From an uncultured bacterium (lineage in GTDB: Bacteria; Cyanobacteriota; Vampirovibrionia; Gastranaerophilales; Gastranaerophilaceae), in the NCBI GenBank assembly GCA_900550295.1, contig URRM01000058.1:1-10227 (forward strand): a DNA stretch of 10,227 bases, written 5' to 3'. Position numbers and translations under genes: made by a program. The notes below the pieces were generated by a model, which was not told the origin of the DNA, did not search any database, and saw only the letters and a list, made by a program, of their open reading frames with translations. This document shows, piece by piece, positions 1 through 5,940 of the stretch (positions within the stretch are counted from its first letter, which is position 1; each line of letters starts with the position of its first letter).

Positions 1-23
1 CGAGCTTAGCTCGGCGCCCTTTT
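1..23 (-). terminator. Partial GC-rich hairpin terminator downstream of dnaK, cut by the window edge
   Basis: Seen: on the minus strand, 22 bases after the dnaK stop, an A-run is followed by GGGCGCCGAGC, a TAA loop and GCTCG, where the window ends. The visible inner stem is five perfect base pairs (CGAGC/GCTCG). If the missing bases complete the arm, the stem would be about 11 bp, flanked by A-runs on one side and T-runs on the other, which would terminate in both directions. The outer half of the stem is inferred. Confidence 0.6.
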
Positions 24-45
24 AATTATTTAATCATTTTACAGA

Positions 46-1887
46 TTATTCTTTTGTGTATTCTGCATCGATTACATCATCGTCGCCTTTGTTGTCGTTT
101 GATGATGAACTTGCTGAATCAGATGAACCTGCGTTTGCACTTTCATCTTTTTGAACTGCTTCGTATGCTTTTTGTGAAATGCTGAACATTGTTTGTTGTA
201 ATTCTTCAGACATCTTCTTTAAGTCTTCAGCAGATTTGTTTTCATCTAAAGCTTTTTTCAAAGCTTCTTTTTGTTCGTTTAATTTGTCTTCATCAGCTTT
301 GTCGATTTTGCCTTCAAAGTCTTTTACGATTCTTTCAGCAGATGCAATTAATGAGTTTGCATTGTTCTTAACTTCAGCTTCTTCTTTCTTTTGTTTATCT
401 TCAGCTGCATTTGCTTCTGCTTCTTTAACCATCTTATCAATATCTTCTTCAGACAAGTTAGAAGAGTTTGTAATTGTAATCTTTTGTTCTTTGTTTGTAG
501 CTTTATCTTTTGCTGATACGTTTACGATACCGTTAGCATCGATATCAAATGTTACTTCGATTTGAGGAACACCACGCATTGCAGGTGCGATACCTTCTAA
601 TCTGAACATACCTAAAGATTTGTTATCTTTAGCCATTGGTCTTTCACCTTGTAATACTTGAATATCTACTGCTGTTTGGTTATTTTCAGCTGTTGAGAAT
701 ACTTGTGATTTAGAAACCGGAATAGTAGTGTTTCTTGGTACAAGTGGAGTCATTACACCGCCTAAAGTTTCGATACCTAATGTTAATGGAGTTACATCTA
801 ACAATACGATATCGTTAACTTCACCTGCCAATACACCTGCTTGAATTGCAGCACCAACTGCAACTACTTCATCAGGGTTTACTGATTGGTTAGGTTCTTT
901 ACCTGTGTAATCTTTTACTAATTGTTGAACAGCTGGGATACGGCTTGAACCACCAACTAATACAACTTCATTGATGTCGCCTTTTGAAATGCCTGCATCT
1001 TGAATTGCTTGTTCAACCGGTTTTTTACATCTTTCCAATAAATCGTGGCATAAATCTTCGAATTTTGCACGAGTTAATGACAAGTCTAAGTGTTTTGGAC
1101 CGTTAGCATCAGCAGTGATGAATGGTAAGTTGATGTTAGTTTCAACTACAGATGACAATTCGCATTTTGCTTTTTCAGCTGCTTCTTTAATACGTTGCAT
1201 TGCTTGTTTGTCACTACGAAGGTCAATACCTTCTGTTTTCTTGAATTCATCACAAATCCAGTTCATAACTTTTTCATCAAAGTCATCACCACCTAAGTGA
1301 GTATCACCTGATGTAGAAAGTACTTCGTGAACACCATCACCGATTTCTAGGATAGATACATCGAATGTACCACCACCTAAGTCGAATACTAATACTTTTT
1401 CTGATTTATCTTTTTCCAAACCGTATGCAAGAGCTGCGGCTGTAGGTTCGTTTACGATACGTAAAACGTCTAAACCTGCGATTTTACCTGCATCTTTTGT
1501 TGCTTGACGTTGTGAGTCGTTAAAATATGCAGGAACTGTGATTACAGCTGATGTAACTTTTTCTCCCAAGTAGCTGGAAGCATCATCTGCTAATTTTCTT
1601 AAAATCATTGCTGAAATTTCTTGTGGAGTATAGTCTTTGCCATCAATATTCTTTTTGTAATCTTCGCCCATGTGTCTTTTGATTGAAGCGATTGTTTTAT
1701 CAGGGTTCAATATTGCTTGACGTTTTGCTAATTGACCAACTAATCTTTCACCTGTTTTTGAAAAACCTACGATTGAAGGTGTTGTTCTCATACCTTCTGC
1801 GTTAGCGATTACGGTTGGTTTACCACCTTCCATAACTGCAACTACGGAGTTTGTTGTACCCAAGTCGATACCAATTGTTTTTGCCAT
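46..1887 (-). CDS. dnaK: Molecular chaperone DnaK (Hsp70)
   Basis: ATP-dependent cytosolic chaperone that binds exposed hydrophobic peptides, working with DnaJ and GrpE. At 613 residues it is full length. The nucleotide-binding domain (about 1-365) shows IDLGTTNS (7-14), VNEPTAAALAYG (145-156), the phosphate loop DLGGGTFD (169-176) and VGGSSRIP (311-318). The interdomain linker VLLLD-type segment lies near 361-365, the beta substrate-binding domain about 367-480, and the helical lid about 480-580. The Ser/Asn/Asp-rich tail ends in DAEYTKE, like the usual EEVD-less bacterial tail. The N-terminal lobe lacks the roughly 23-residue insertion seen in most Gram-negative DnaKs (IKRHMGEDYK runs directly to GKDYTPQE). 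The ATG start is supported by AAGGAAAGG 8 bases upstream (1896-1904). It stands alone: no grpE or dnaJ is adjacent on the visible side, and I found no CIRCE operator upstream. Identification is certain. Confidence 0.99.
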   Translation of the reverse strand: MAKTIGIDLGTTNSVVAVMEGGKPTVIANAEGMRTTPSIVGFSKTGERLVGQLAKRQAILNPDKTIASIKRHMGEDYKKNIDGKDYTPQEISAMILRKLADDASSYLGEKVTSAVITVPAYFNDSQRQATKDAGKIAGLDVLRIVNEPTAAALAYGLEKDKSEKVLVFDLGGGTFDVSILEIGDGVHEVLSTSGDTHLGGDDFDEKVMNWICDEFKKTEGIDLRSDKQAMQRIKEAAEKAKCELSSVVETNINLPFITADANGPKHLDLSLTRAKFEDLCHDLLERCKKPVEQAIQDAGISKGDINEVVLVGGSSRIPAVQQLVKDYTGKEPNQSVNPDEVVAVGAAIQAGVLAGEVNDIVLLDVTPLTLGIETLGGVMTPLVPRNTTIPVSKSQVFSTAENNQTAVDIQVLQGERPMAKDNKSLGMFRLEGIAPAMRGVPQIEVTFDIDANGIVNVSAKDKATNKEQKITITNSSNLSEEDIDKMVKEAEANAAEDKQKKEEAEVKNNANSLIASAERIVKDFEGKIDKADEDKLNEQKEALKKALDENKSAEDLKKMSEELQQTMFSISQKAYEAVQKDESANAGSSDSASSSSNDNKGDDDVIDAEYTKE

Positions 1888-1935
1888 TGTTTTTGCCTTT
1901 CCTTATTAAATATTAATTATCTTTTTTTTACATTT

Positions 1936-1941
1936 ATTATA
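1936..1941 (-). promoter_or_regulatory. Putative -10 box of the dnaK promoter
   Basis: On the minus strand there is a perfect TATAAT about 50 bases before the dnaK start, predicting a leader of roughly 40 bases. The -35 region is only a T-rich GTTTTT and matches poorly. No CIRCE repeat (TTAGCACTC-N9-GAGTGCTAA) or sigma-32-type CCCCAT box is visible, so heat control, if any, uses another signal. Confidence 0.4.
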
Positions 1942-1968
1942 TTAAGCCCTTTTTTGCAAAAAACTTAA
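1942..1968. repeat. Imperfect palindrome between dnaK and coaD
   Basis: TTTTTTGCAAAAAA (1950-1963) is a perfect 14-bp palindrome. Outer arms TTAAG (1942-1946) and CTTAA (1964-1968) also pair, with a CCC bulge on one side. It sits immediately upstream of the putative dnaK -10 box, where a regulator could act. In AT-rich DNA, A/T palindromes arise by chance, so function is uncertain. Confidence 0.35.
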
Positions 1969-2003
1969 AAAATAAACAAAATTTTAATATTTCATGTTTG
2001 ACA

Positions 2004-2009
2004 TATAAT
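2004..2009 (+). promoter_or_regulatory. Putative -10 box of the coaD promoter
   Basis: Perfect TATAAT, giving a predicted leader of about 28 bases before the coaD ATG. A TTGACA (1998-2003) directly abuts it, too close to be its -35. If that TTGACA were the -35, the matching -10 would be TACACA at 2021-2026, but transcription would then start at or after the ribosome-binding site (2028-2033). The TATAAT reading is therefore preferred despite a weak -35. Confidence 0.4.
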
Positions 2010-2043
2010 ATTAAATAGATTACACAAGAAAGGCGAAATAATT

Positions 2044-2529
2044 ATGAAAATAGCAATATACCCCGGAAGCTTTGATCCAATCACAAACGGACACTTAGAT
2101 GTTTTGAAAACAAGTTCTGAAATCTTTGACAAGGTAATTATTGCTGTTGCTTACAACCCTGAAAAGAAAAATTCAGGACTGCTTGATGTTGATGAAAGAG
2201 TGGAATTAATTAAAAAATGTACAAAAGATTTTGCAAATGTTGAAGTTGACAGTTTTGTCGGGTTAACTGTTGAATATGCAAAACAAAAAGGTGCAAAAGT
2301 TTTAATCCGTGGTTTGCGTGCGGTTTCTGATTTTGAATTTGAAATGCAATTGTCACAAACAAATAGTGCGCTGGATAAAGAAATTAAAACAATTTTCTTG
2401 ACTACAAGACCAAAATACAACTTTATTTCTTCAAGCTCTGTTAAGGAAGTTTTTGATTTTGGCGGAGATATTTCAAAGTTTGTTCCAGAGGTTGTAAACG
2501 AGTATTTAAAAGAAAAATTTAAAAAATAG
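2044..2529 (+). CDS. coaD: Phosphopantetheine adenylyltransferase (PPAT)
   Basis: Cytosolic enzyme of coenzyme A synthesis: transfers AMP from ATP to 4'-phosphopantetheine, giving dephospho-CoA and pyrophosphate. The 161-residue length is typical. Nucleotidyltransferase motifs are clear: YPGSFDPITNGH (6-17), where H17 is the second histidine of the T/HxGH signature; RGLRAVSDFEFE (89-100), the PPAT-specific stretch; and FISSSSVKEV (127-136), matching the ISSTxVR-type ATP-binding motif. The start is set by the ATG immediately before KIAIYPGSF and by GAAAGG (2028-2033), 10 bases upstream. It is divergent from dnaK and followed after 92 bases by a DivIVA/Cdv3-like gene with its own promoter. I see no T-run terminator between them, so some read-through into the next gene is likely. 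Confidence 0.98.
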   Translation: MKIAIYPGSFDPITNGHLDVLKTSSEIFDKVIIAVAYNPEKKNSGLLDVDERVELIKKCTKDFANVEVDSFVGLTVEYAKQKGAKVLIRGLRAVSDFEFEMQLSQTNSALDKEIKTIFLTTRPKYNFISSSSVKEVFDFGGDISKFVPEVVNEYLKEKFKK

Positions 2530-2553
2530 CCAAAACATGCCTAAAATCATGGT

Positions 2554-2583
2554 TTGACAATTAAATTCGGACTGTTGTACAAT
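2554..2583 (+). promoter_or_regulatory. Strong sigma-70-type promoter for the Cdv3-like gene
   Basis: TTGACA (2554-2559), an 18-base spacer, then TACAAT (2578-2583). A start near 2590 gives a leader of about 32 bases. It lies just after the coaD stop, so the downstream gene can be expressed independently of coaD. Confidence 0.7.
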
Positions 2584-2621
2584 AAAATTATTACACTAGA
2601 GCGAAAGGTTATTATATAAAA

Positions 2622-3233
2622 ATGAACGTTCAACATAATGGAATTTACGACTTATTAAAACAATTAGAAATTATTTTGGAAAAAAGTTTTCCAATTTTAC
2701 CAAATTACTTGGTAGCTATAAAGTTGAAAGAAGTTGAAGCTATTTTAGATAGCATTTATGGCTCACTTCCTCAAGAAATTCAAGAAGCAAGAAGACTTTT
2801 GCGCAGAAAAGAAGAATTGCAAATTGAAGCTCAACAAAAAGCTGAAAAAATTGTTCTAGATGCACAAAATGAAGCTAATAGACTTCTTAGCGAATCTGAA
2901 TTGATGAGAAGAGTTACAAGTGAAGCTGAAATTATTAAAGAACAAGTTTACACCGAATGCGAAGAAATAAAACATAAAGCAATGGAAGATGCCGAAAATT
3001 ATAGAAATCAAGCGCACGATGATGCGATGAGAAAAAAAGAAGGCGCAGATGCTTATGTAGACCAAGTTTTATCAGGATTGGATAATAATTTGAATCAATT
3101 ACAACAATCAGTGAAATCAGCCCAAATTTATATGGAAAAATTGAGAGCTGAATCTGCAGGTGGCTATGATCCGCTTAGACAAAATTATCCTCAAGAGGAA
3201 CAACCTCAAACTACAGATAATTTTAAAATATAA
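2622..3233 (+). CDS. DivIVA/Cdv3-like coiled-coil protein
   Basis: 203 residues, no signal peptide or membrane segment, so cytosolic. A short N-terminal region (1-60, containing PILPNYL and LPQEIQEARRLLRRKEE) leads into a long charged coiled coil (about 52-140, rich in Glu, Lys, Ala and Gln). A conserved-looking end follows, GADAYVDQVLSGLDNNL (141-157), then a Pro/Gln-rich tail (179-203). From memory, this order (LP..QEA..I.RQKEE.., repeated AE/AA heptads, GADDYAD.VL) is that of the cyanobacterial DivIVA-like division protein Cdv3 and of related coiled-coil proteins near coaD in Firmicutes. That points to cell division or polar scaffolding, but the role is inferred. The coil also resembles ATP synthase subunit b, though the b-subunit membrane helix is missing. 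The ribosome-binding site GAAAGG (2603-2608) is 13 bases from the ATG, slightly far; no better start exists. A strong promoter precedes it and an intrinsic terminator follows. Confidence 0.75.
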   Translation: MNVQHNGIYDLLKQLEIILEKSFPILPNYLVAIKLKEVEAILDSIYGSLPQEIQEARRLLRRKEELQIEAQQKAEKIVLDAQNEANRLLSESELMRRVTSEAEIIKEQVYTECEEIKHKAMEDAENYRNQAHDDAMRKKEGADAYVDQVLSGLDNNLNQLQQSVKSAQIYMEKLRAESAGGYDPLRQNYPQEEQPQTTDNFKI

Positions 3234-3244
3234 TTTTTTATTTT

Positions 3245-3270
3245 AAGCCTGACAAATGTCGGGCTTTTTT
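3245..3270 (+). terminator. Intrinsic terminator of the Cdv3-like gene
   Basis: AAGCCTGACA pairs with TGTCGGGCTT (10 bp including one G-T pair; effective loop of four bases) and runs into TTTTTT at 3265-3270. It starts 12 bases after the stop codon. Confidence 0.9.
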
Positions 3271-3310
3271 AATGTCAATTTTTTATAAAATTTTATAACG
3301 ATATTTTTAG

Positions 3311-3517
3311 ATGAATTTTTTATTAAAAACTTCAAAAATTTATGTAAGTAATTTAAAATCTTTAAATAATAATACTCATTATCAATCTAACTTTTCTTCA
3401 CCTCTAGAAAATCTACACAAAAGAGTTAAAGAAAAAAGAACAGAAAAAATCTTGGGGTACAAAGGTTATTTTAACAAAGAACACATTTGTATGGTTTTGC
3501 ATAGTCCTAACATATAA
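3311..3517 (+). CDS. Possible small protein, 68 residues, not recognised
   Basis: An ATG-to-TAA frame beyond the terminator of the Cdv3-like gene. The product is Lys/Asn/Ser-rich and basic (central KRVKEKRTEKILGYKGYF), with two His and one Cys near the end; there is no signal peptide, membrane helix or motif I know. Third codon positions are mostly A or T, as in the neighbours, but that is also what chance AT-rich sequence gives. There is no Shine-Dalgarno sequence. A TATAAC (3294-3299) lies so close that a transcript would begin only about five bases before the ATG, so translation would have to be nearly leaderless. It could be a genuine lineage-specific small protein or a spurious frame; I lean slightly against it. 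Confidence 0.35.
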   Translation: MNFLLKTSKIYVSNLKSLNNNTHYQSNFSSPLENLHKRVKEKRTEKILGYKGYFNKEHICMVLHSPNI

Positions 3518-3545
3518 AAATTTTTAAAACAGAGTATTTTTGCTT

Positions 3546-3595
3546 TTGTCCGTAAAAATACGTACAGAATTTTACGTACGTAAATCTACGGGCAA
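3546..3595. repeat. 50-bp interrupted palindrome in the convergent intergenic region
   Basis: Symmetrical structure: outer arms TTGTCCGTA (3546-3554) and TACGGGCAA (3587-3595), nine pairs with one G-T. A 4 x 4 internal loop (AAAA/AATC) follows, then inner arms TACGTAC (3559-3565) and GTACGTA (3576-3582), seven perfect pairs, and a 10-base loop. No T-run follows on either strand, so it is not a standard terminator. It lies between the small ORF and the pgk terminator. It could be a structured RNA, a double-site operator or a remnant of a short palindromic repeat; the sequence alone does not decide. Confidence 0.6.
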
Positions 3596-3604
3596 GGGTG
3601 GTTG

Positions 3605-3641
3605 AAATAAAAACAGGGCGGTGCAATGCACCGCCCTGTTT
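3605..3641 (-). terminator. Intrinsic terminator of pgk
   Basis: Perfect 15-bp inverted repeat, AAACAGGGCGGTGCA (3611-3625) and its complement (3627-3641), separated by one base. Folded, it gives a GC-rich stem with a loop of about five bases. On the minus strand it is followed by GTTTTTATTT. It lies 27 bases after the pgk stop. Confidence 0.92.
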
Positions 3642-3668
3642 GGTTATCTGACAGTAATAGCTTAGTGA

Positions 3669-4883
3669 TTAAGCTTCGTCTAATGCTGCAACACCCGGTA
3701 ATACTTTACCTTCGATGAATTCTAATGAAGCACCACCACCAGTTGATACGTGAGTGAAGTCTTCAGCTTTGAAGAATTTCTTAGCTGCAGAAACTGAGTC
3801 ACCACCGCCAATTACAGATGTAGCGCCGTTTTTAGTAGCTTCAACGATATCTTTTAAGATTGATTTTGTACCTTCAGCGAACTTAGGGTTTTCAAATGCG
3901 CCTACAGGGCCGTTCATAAGGATTGTTTTAGAAGATTTAATAACTTCTGCAAATGCTTTTTGTGATTGAGGGCCTGCATCTACGCCTTCAAAACCGTCTG
4001 GAATGTTCTTGATTTCTACAACTTTGTTAGTTCCGTTGCCTGAAAAGTCATCTGTAACAAGAACGTCAGTTGCCATAACAAGCTTAACGCCTTTATCTGA
4101 GGCTTTCTTTTCAATTGCTTTAGCAACTTCTAATTGATCGTCTTCGCAAATTGAGTTACCGATGTTGCCACCGTTAGCTTTTACGAATGTATATGCCATA
4201 CCGCCGCCAATAATCATATTATCAACCTTGTCTAACAAGTTTTCTAAAACACCAATTTTAGAAGAAACTTTAGCACCGCCAACTACAGCAGTGAAAGGTC
4301 TTTCAGGGTTGTCTAATGCTTGAGATAAGCATCTGATTTCTTTTTCCATTAACAATCCAGATACAGCCGGTTTAAGGATTTTAGCTAATTTTGCAGTTGA
4401 AGTGTGGTTTCTGTGAGCAGCGCCAAATGCGTCATTCACGTAGAAATCACCAAGTTTTGCAAGTTCTTCAGCGAAAGTCATATCATCGTCTTTAGCTTCT
4501 TCAGCTTTGTAGTAACGAATGTTTTCCAACAAAGCAACTTGTCCGTCTTTTAAGTCTGCTAATTCTTTATCAGCGCCTTCACCTACTGGTGATTTAACGA
4601 ATTTAACTTCTTGTCCTAAAACTTTTGACATATATTTAGCAACCGGTTCAAGTGATAAATCTTCTAATTTTTGACCTTCTTTAAGCTTTTGTGGTCTGCC
4701 TAAGTGAGCCATTAAGATGATTTTAGCACCTTTATCTTGCAAGAATTTTACTGTTGGTAAAATAGCTTGAATTCTTGTGTCGTCAGTAACGTTTTTGTCA
4801 GCGTCTAGGGGAACGTTGATGTCTACTCTAACTAACGCTCTTTTACCTTGAACGTCGCCTAAATCTTTGATTGATTTTTTCAT
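3669..4883 (-). CDS. pgk: Phosphoglycerate kinase
   Basis: Cytosolic glycolytic enzyme: 1,3-bisphosphoglycerate + ADP to 3-phosphoglycerate + ATP, reversible. 404 residues, normal length. Signatures in order: VRVDINVPL (18-26, D21 and N23 for substrate), R37, HLGRP (60-64), LLENIRYY (118-125), DAFGAAHR (151-158), GGAKVSSKI (202-210, start of the nucleotide domain), NGPVGAFE (324-331, where NGPMGVFE is usual), GGGDS (359-363) and STGGGASLEFIEGKVLPGV near the C-terminus. Both lobes are complete. The ATG is fixed by a strong AAAAGGAGAT (4891-4900). It appears monocistronic: own promoter, own terminator, no adjacent gap or tpi. It is divergent from a P-loop kinase gene with which it shares a 172-bp control region. 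Confidence 0.99.
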   Translation of the reverse strand: MKKSIKDLGDVQGKRALVRVDINVPLDADKNVTDDTRIQAILPTVKFLQDKGAKIILMAHLGRPQKLKEGQKLEDLSLEPVAKYMSKVLGQEVKFVKSPVGEGADKELADLKDGQVALLENIRYYKAEEAKDDDMTFAEELAKLGDFYVNDAFGAAHRNHTSTAKLAKILKPAVSGLLMEKEIRCLSQALDNPERPFTAVVGGAKVSSKIGVLENLLDKVDNMIIGGGMAYTFVKANGGNIGNSICEDDQLEVAKAIEKKASDKGVKLVMATDVLVTDDFSGNGTNKVVEIKNIPDGFEGVDAGPQSQKAFAEVIKSSKTILMNGPVGAFENPKFAEGTKSILKDIVEATKNGATSVIGGGDSVSAAKKFFKAEDFTHVSTGGGASLEFIEGKVLPGVAALDEA

Positions 4884-4935
4884 TTTGTTAATCTCCTTTT
4901 ATAAGTACAAAATTTATATTATTTCTTACATTTTT

Positions 4936-4964
4936 ATTTTAATCGACACAAAATTTTAAGTAAA
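4936..4964 (-). promoter_or_regulatory. Putative pgk promoter
   Basis: Minus strand: TTTACT (4959-4964), a 17-base spacer, then TAAAAT (4936-4941), giving a leader of about 45 bases. Both boxes are one or two mismatches from consensus. The spacer contains GTGTCGAT, one arm of an inverted repeat whose other arm lies by the divergent kinase promoter. Confidence 0.5.
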
Positions 4965-5035
4965 GTATTAATTTTTTTTCACATATATTGAATTTTTTTT
5001 TCTCTTTAAAGTACAATATTTATAAAGTGTCGATA
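4942..5035. promoter_or_regulatory. Widely spaced inverted repeat in the pgk/kinase divergent promoter region
   Basis: ATCGACAC (4942-4949) and its complement GTGTCGAT (5028-5035). The first arm falls between the pgk -35 and -10 boxes, the second just after the predicted start of the kinase transcript. A related GTCGACAC, within the palindrome TGTCGACA, recurs inside the kinase gene at 5128-5135. The placement suits a shared operator; chance cannot be excluded for 8-bp arms. Confidence 0.35.
4988..5017 (+). promoter_or_regulatory. Promoter of the uridine kinase-family gene
   Basis: TTGAAT (4988-4993), an 18-base spacer, then TACAAT (5012-5017). The layout matches the promoter at 2554-2583. 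The predicted start near 5024 gives a leader of about 32 bases. Confidence 0.6.
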
Positions 5036-5055
5036 AATAGCATGGGAATTATAGA

Positions 5056-5886
5056 ATGATGGATGACTTATTAACAGGATATAACTTTTACTCGAGCGGT
5101 CGAGATATGGAGCTTATTACTAAGATTGTCGACACACTAAAAGATATTTTAGAATACGATAAAAAACAAGCAAAACCACTGTTTTTACATACAACAGACA
5201 ACTTTATCATGAATATTGCGCGTAAGGTTGTTGAAGAAAAGAAAAAGACTTTTTTAATTGGTATTACTGGTGAAAGTGCTTCAGGAAAGACTGTATTTGT
5301 TGACAACACTACACATGCTTGTGTTAAAGATTCTCATGACGGTATATATACTGTAGTTAGACAAGATGATTATTATAAAGATACCTCAAAAGAATTGAAA
5401 GATGCTGGTAGTTACGAAGAATTGTTCAAAACAGGATTTAGCTTTGATACACCTGATGTTATTGACTTACAGCTAATGAGAGAACATTTACTTGCATTGA
5501 AAAATGGAAAAGAAATTACTTCGCCACGTTATAACTTTGTTACGTGTGAATCAACTCCTGATGGAGATGTTAAAAAGCCTGCTAAAATTATTTTAACAGA
5601 AGGTTTATACGTTCTAAACGAGCAAGTACGTGATATTATGGATGTAAAAGTTTATGTATTTACTCCATTAGAAGTTTTGAAAGAACGTTGGTACAAGAGA
5701 GCTGCAAGCAGAGGTAAAACCGGCGAAGCGGCTGATTTGCAATTTAAAGATGTAAATAAAACCGCTCAACAGTATATTAGACCTACATACCCAATCGCAG
5801 ATGTAATCATTAATGGGCTTGTATCTCAAGAATACATTGTAGAAATTACTGATAAAATTTTTGATTCTATAAAAGCTTTATTTTAA
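5056..5886 (+). CDS. Uridine kinase/phosphoribulokinase-family P-loop kinase, substrate unknown
   Basis: Cytosolic kinase of the PRK/URK family (Pfam PF00485 type), 276 residues. Seen: Walker A GESASGKT (72-79), QDDYYKD (103-109) as in the uridine kinase Asp-Tyr-Tyr motif, FDTPDVID (130-137, cf. FDHPDAFD), PRYNF (157-161), the strand and loop ILTEGLYVL (179-187, cf. EGI.VL), a lid-like RWYKRAASRGKTG (211-223), and a C-terminal IADVIING (247-254). About 65 residues precede the kinase core, more than in a standard uridine kinase. The lid lacks the usual RxxRD..ERG arrangement, so uridine is not assured and a sugar, nucleoside or vitamin substrate is possible. The start has tandem ATGs at 5056 and 5059 behind a weak GGGA (5044-5047). 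It is divergent from pgk and 54 bases before a secreted-protein gene. Family confident, function not. Confidence 0.85.
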   Translation: MMDDLLTGYNFYSSGRDMELITKIVDTLKDILEYDKKQAKPLFLHTTDNFIMNIARKVVEEKKKTFLIGITGESASGKTVFVDNTTHACVKDSHDGIYTVVRQDDYYKDTSKELKDAGSYEELFKTGFSFDTPDVIDLQLMREHLLALKNGKEITSPRYNFVTCESTPDGDVKKPAKIILTEGLYVLNEQVRDIMDVKVYVFTPLEVLKERWYKRAASRGKTGEAADLQFKDVNKTAQQYIRPTYPIADVIINGLVSQEYIVEITDKIFDSIKALF

Positions 5887-5906
5887 AAATCATATATTTT
5901 GACTAT

Positions 5907-5934
5907 TTGAAATTTGAAAAAACATCATTATACT
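5907..5934 (+). promoter_or_regulatory. Putative promoter of the envelope gene block
   Basis: TTGAAA (5907-5912), a 16-base spacer, then TATACT (5929-5934). Transcription would begin at or next to the A of the ATG at 5941, implying a leaderless message; no Shine-Dalgarno sequence is present there, which fits. A TTGACT at 5899-5904 lies too far (24 bases) to be the -35. Confidence 0.45.
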
Positions 5935-5940
5935 AAAACT

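Noticed and set aside
179..565. Plus-strand frame of 128 codons inside dnaK
   Set aside because: Antisense to the DnaK lid region; Ser/Phe-rich low-complexity translation typical of a shadow of a Lys/Glu-rich coding sequence.
2531..2553. Terminator between coaD and the Cdv3-like gene
   Set aside because: AAAACATG and CATGGTTT pair only with a mismatch and no T-run follows; the site overlaps the next promoter.
2622..3233. ATP synthase subunit b
   Set aside because: The coiled coil is similar in composition, but there is no N-terminal membrane helix and no other atp gene nearby.
3546..3595. Terminator or known riboswitch
   Set aside because: No T-run on either strand and no recognisable conserved riboswitch core.
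5056..5886. Calvin-cycle phosphoribulokinase next to pgk
   Set aside because: The family is right, but the motifs are nearer to uridine kinase and the lid matches neither well. No other Calvin-cycle gene is present.
5914..5940. TTG start extending the first secreted protein by nine residues
   Set aside because: It would add polar residues before a well-formed signal peptide and overlap the likely promoter; the ATG at 5941 is better.
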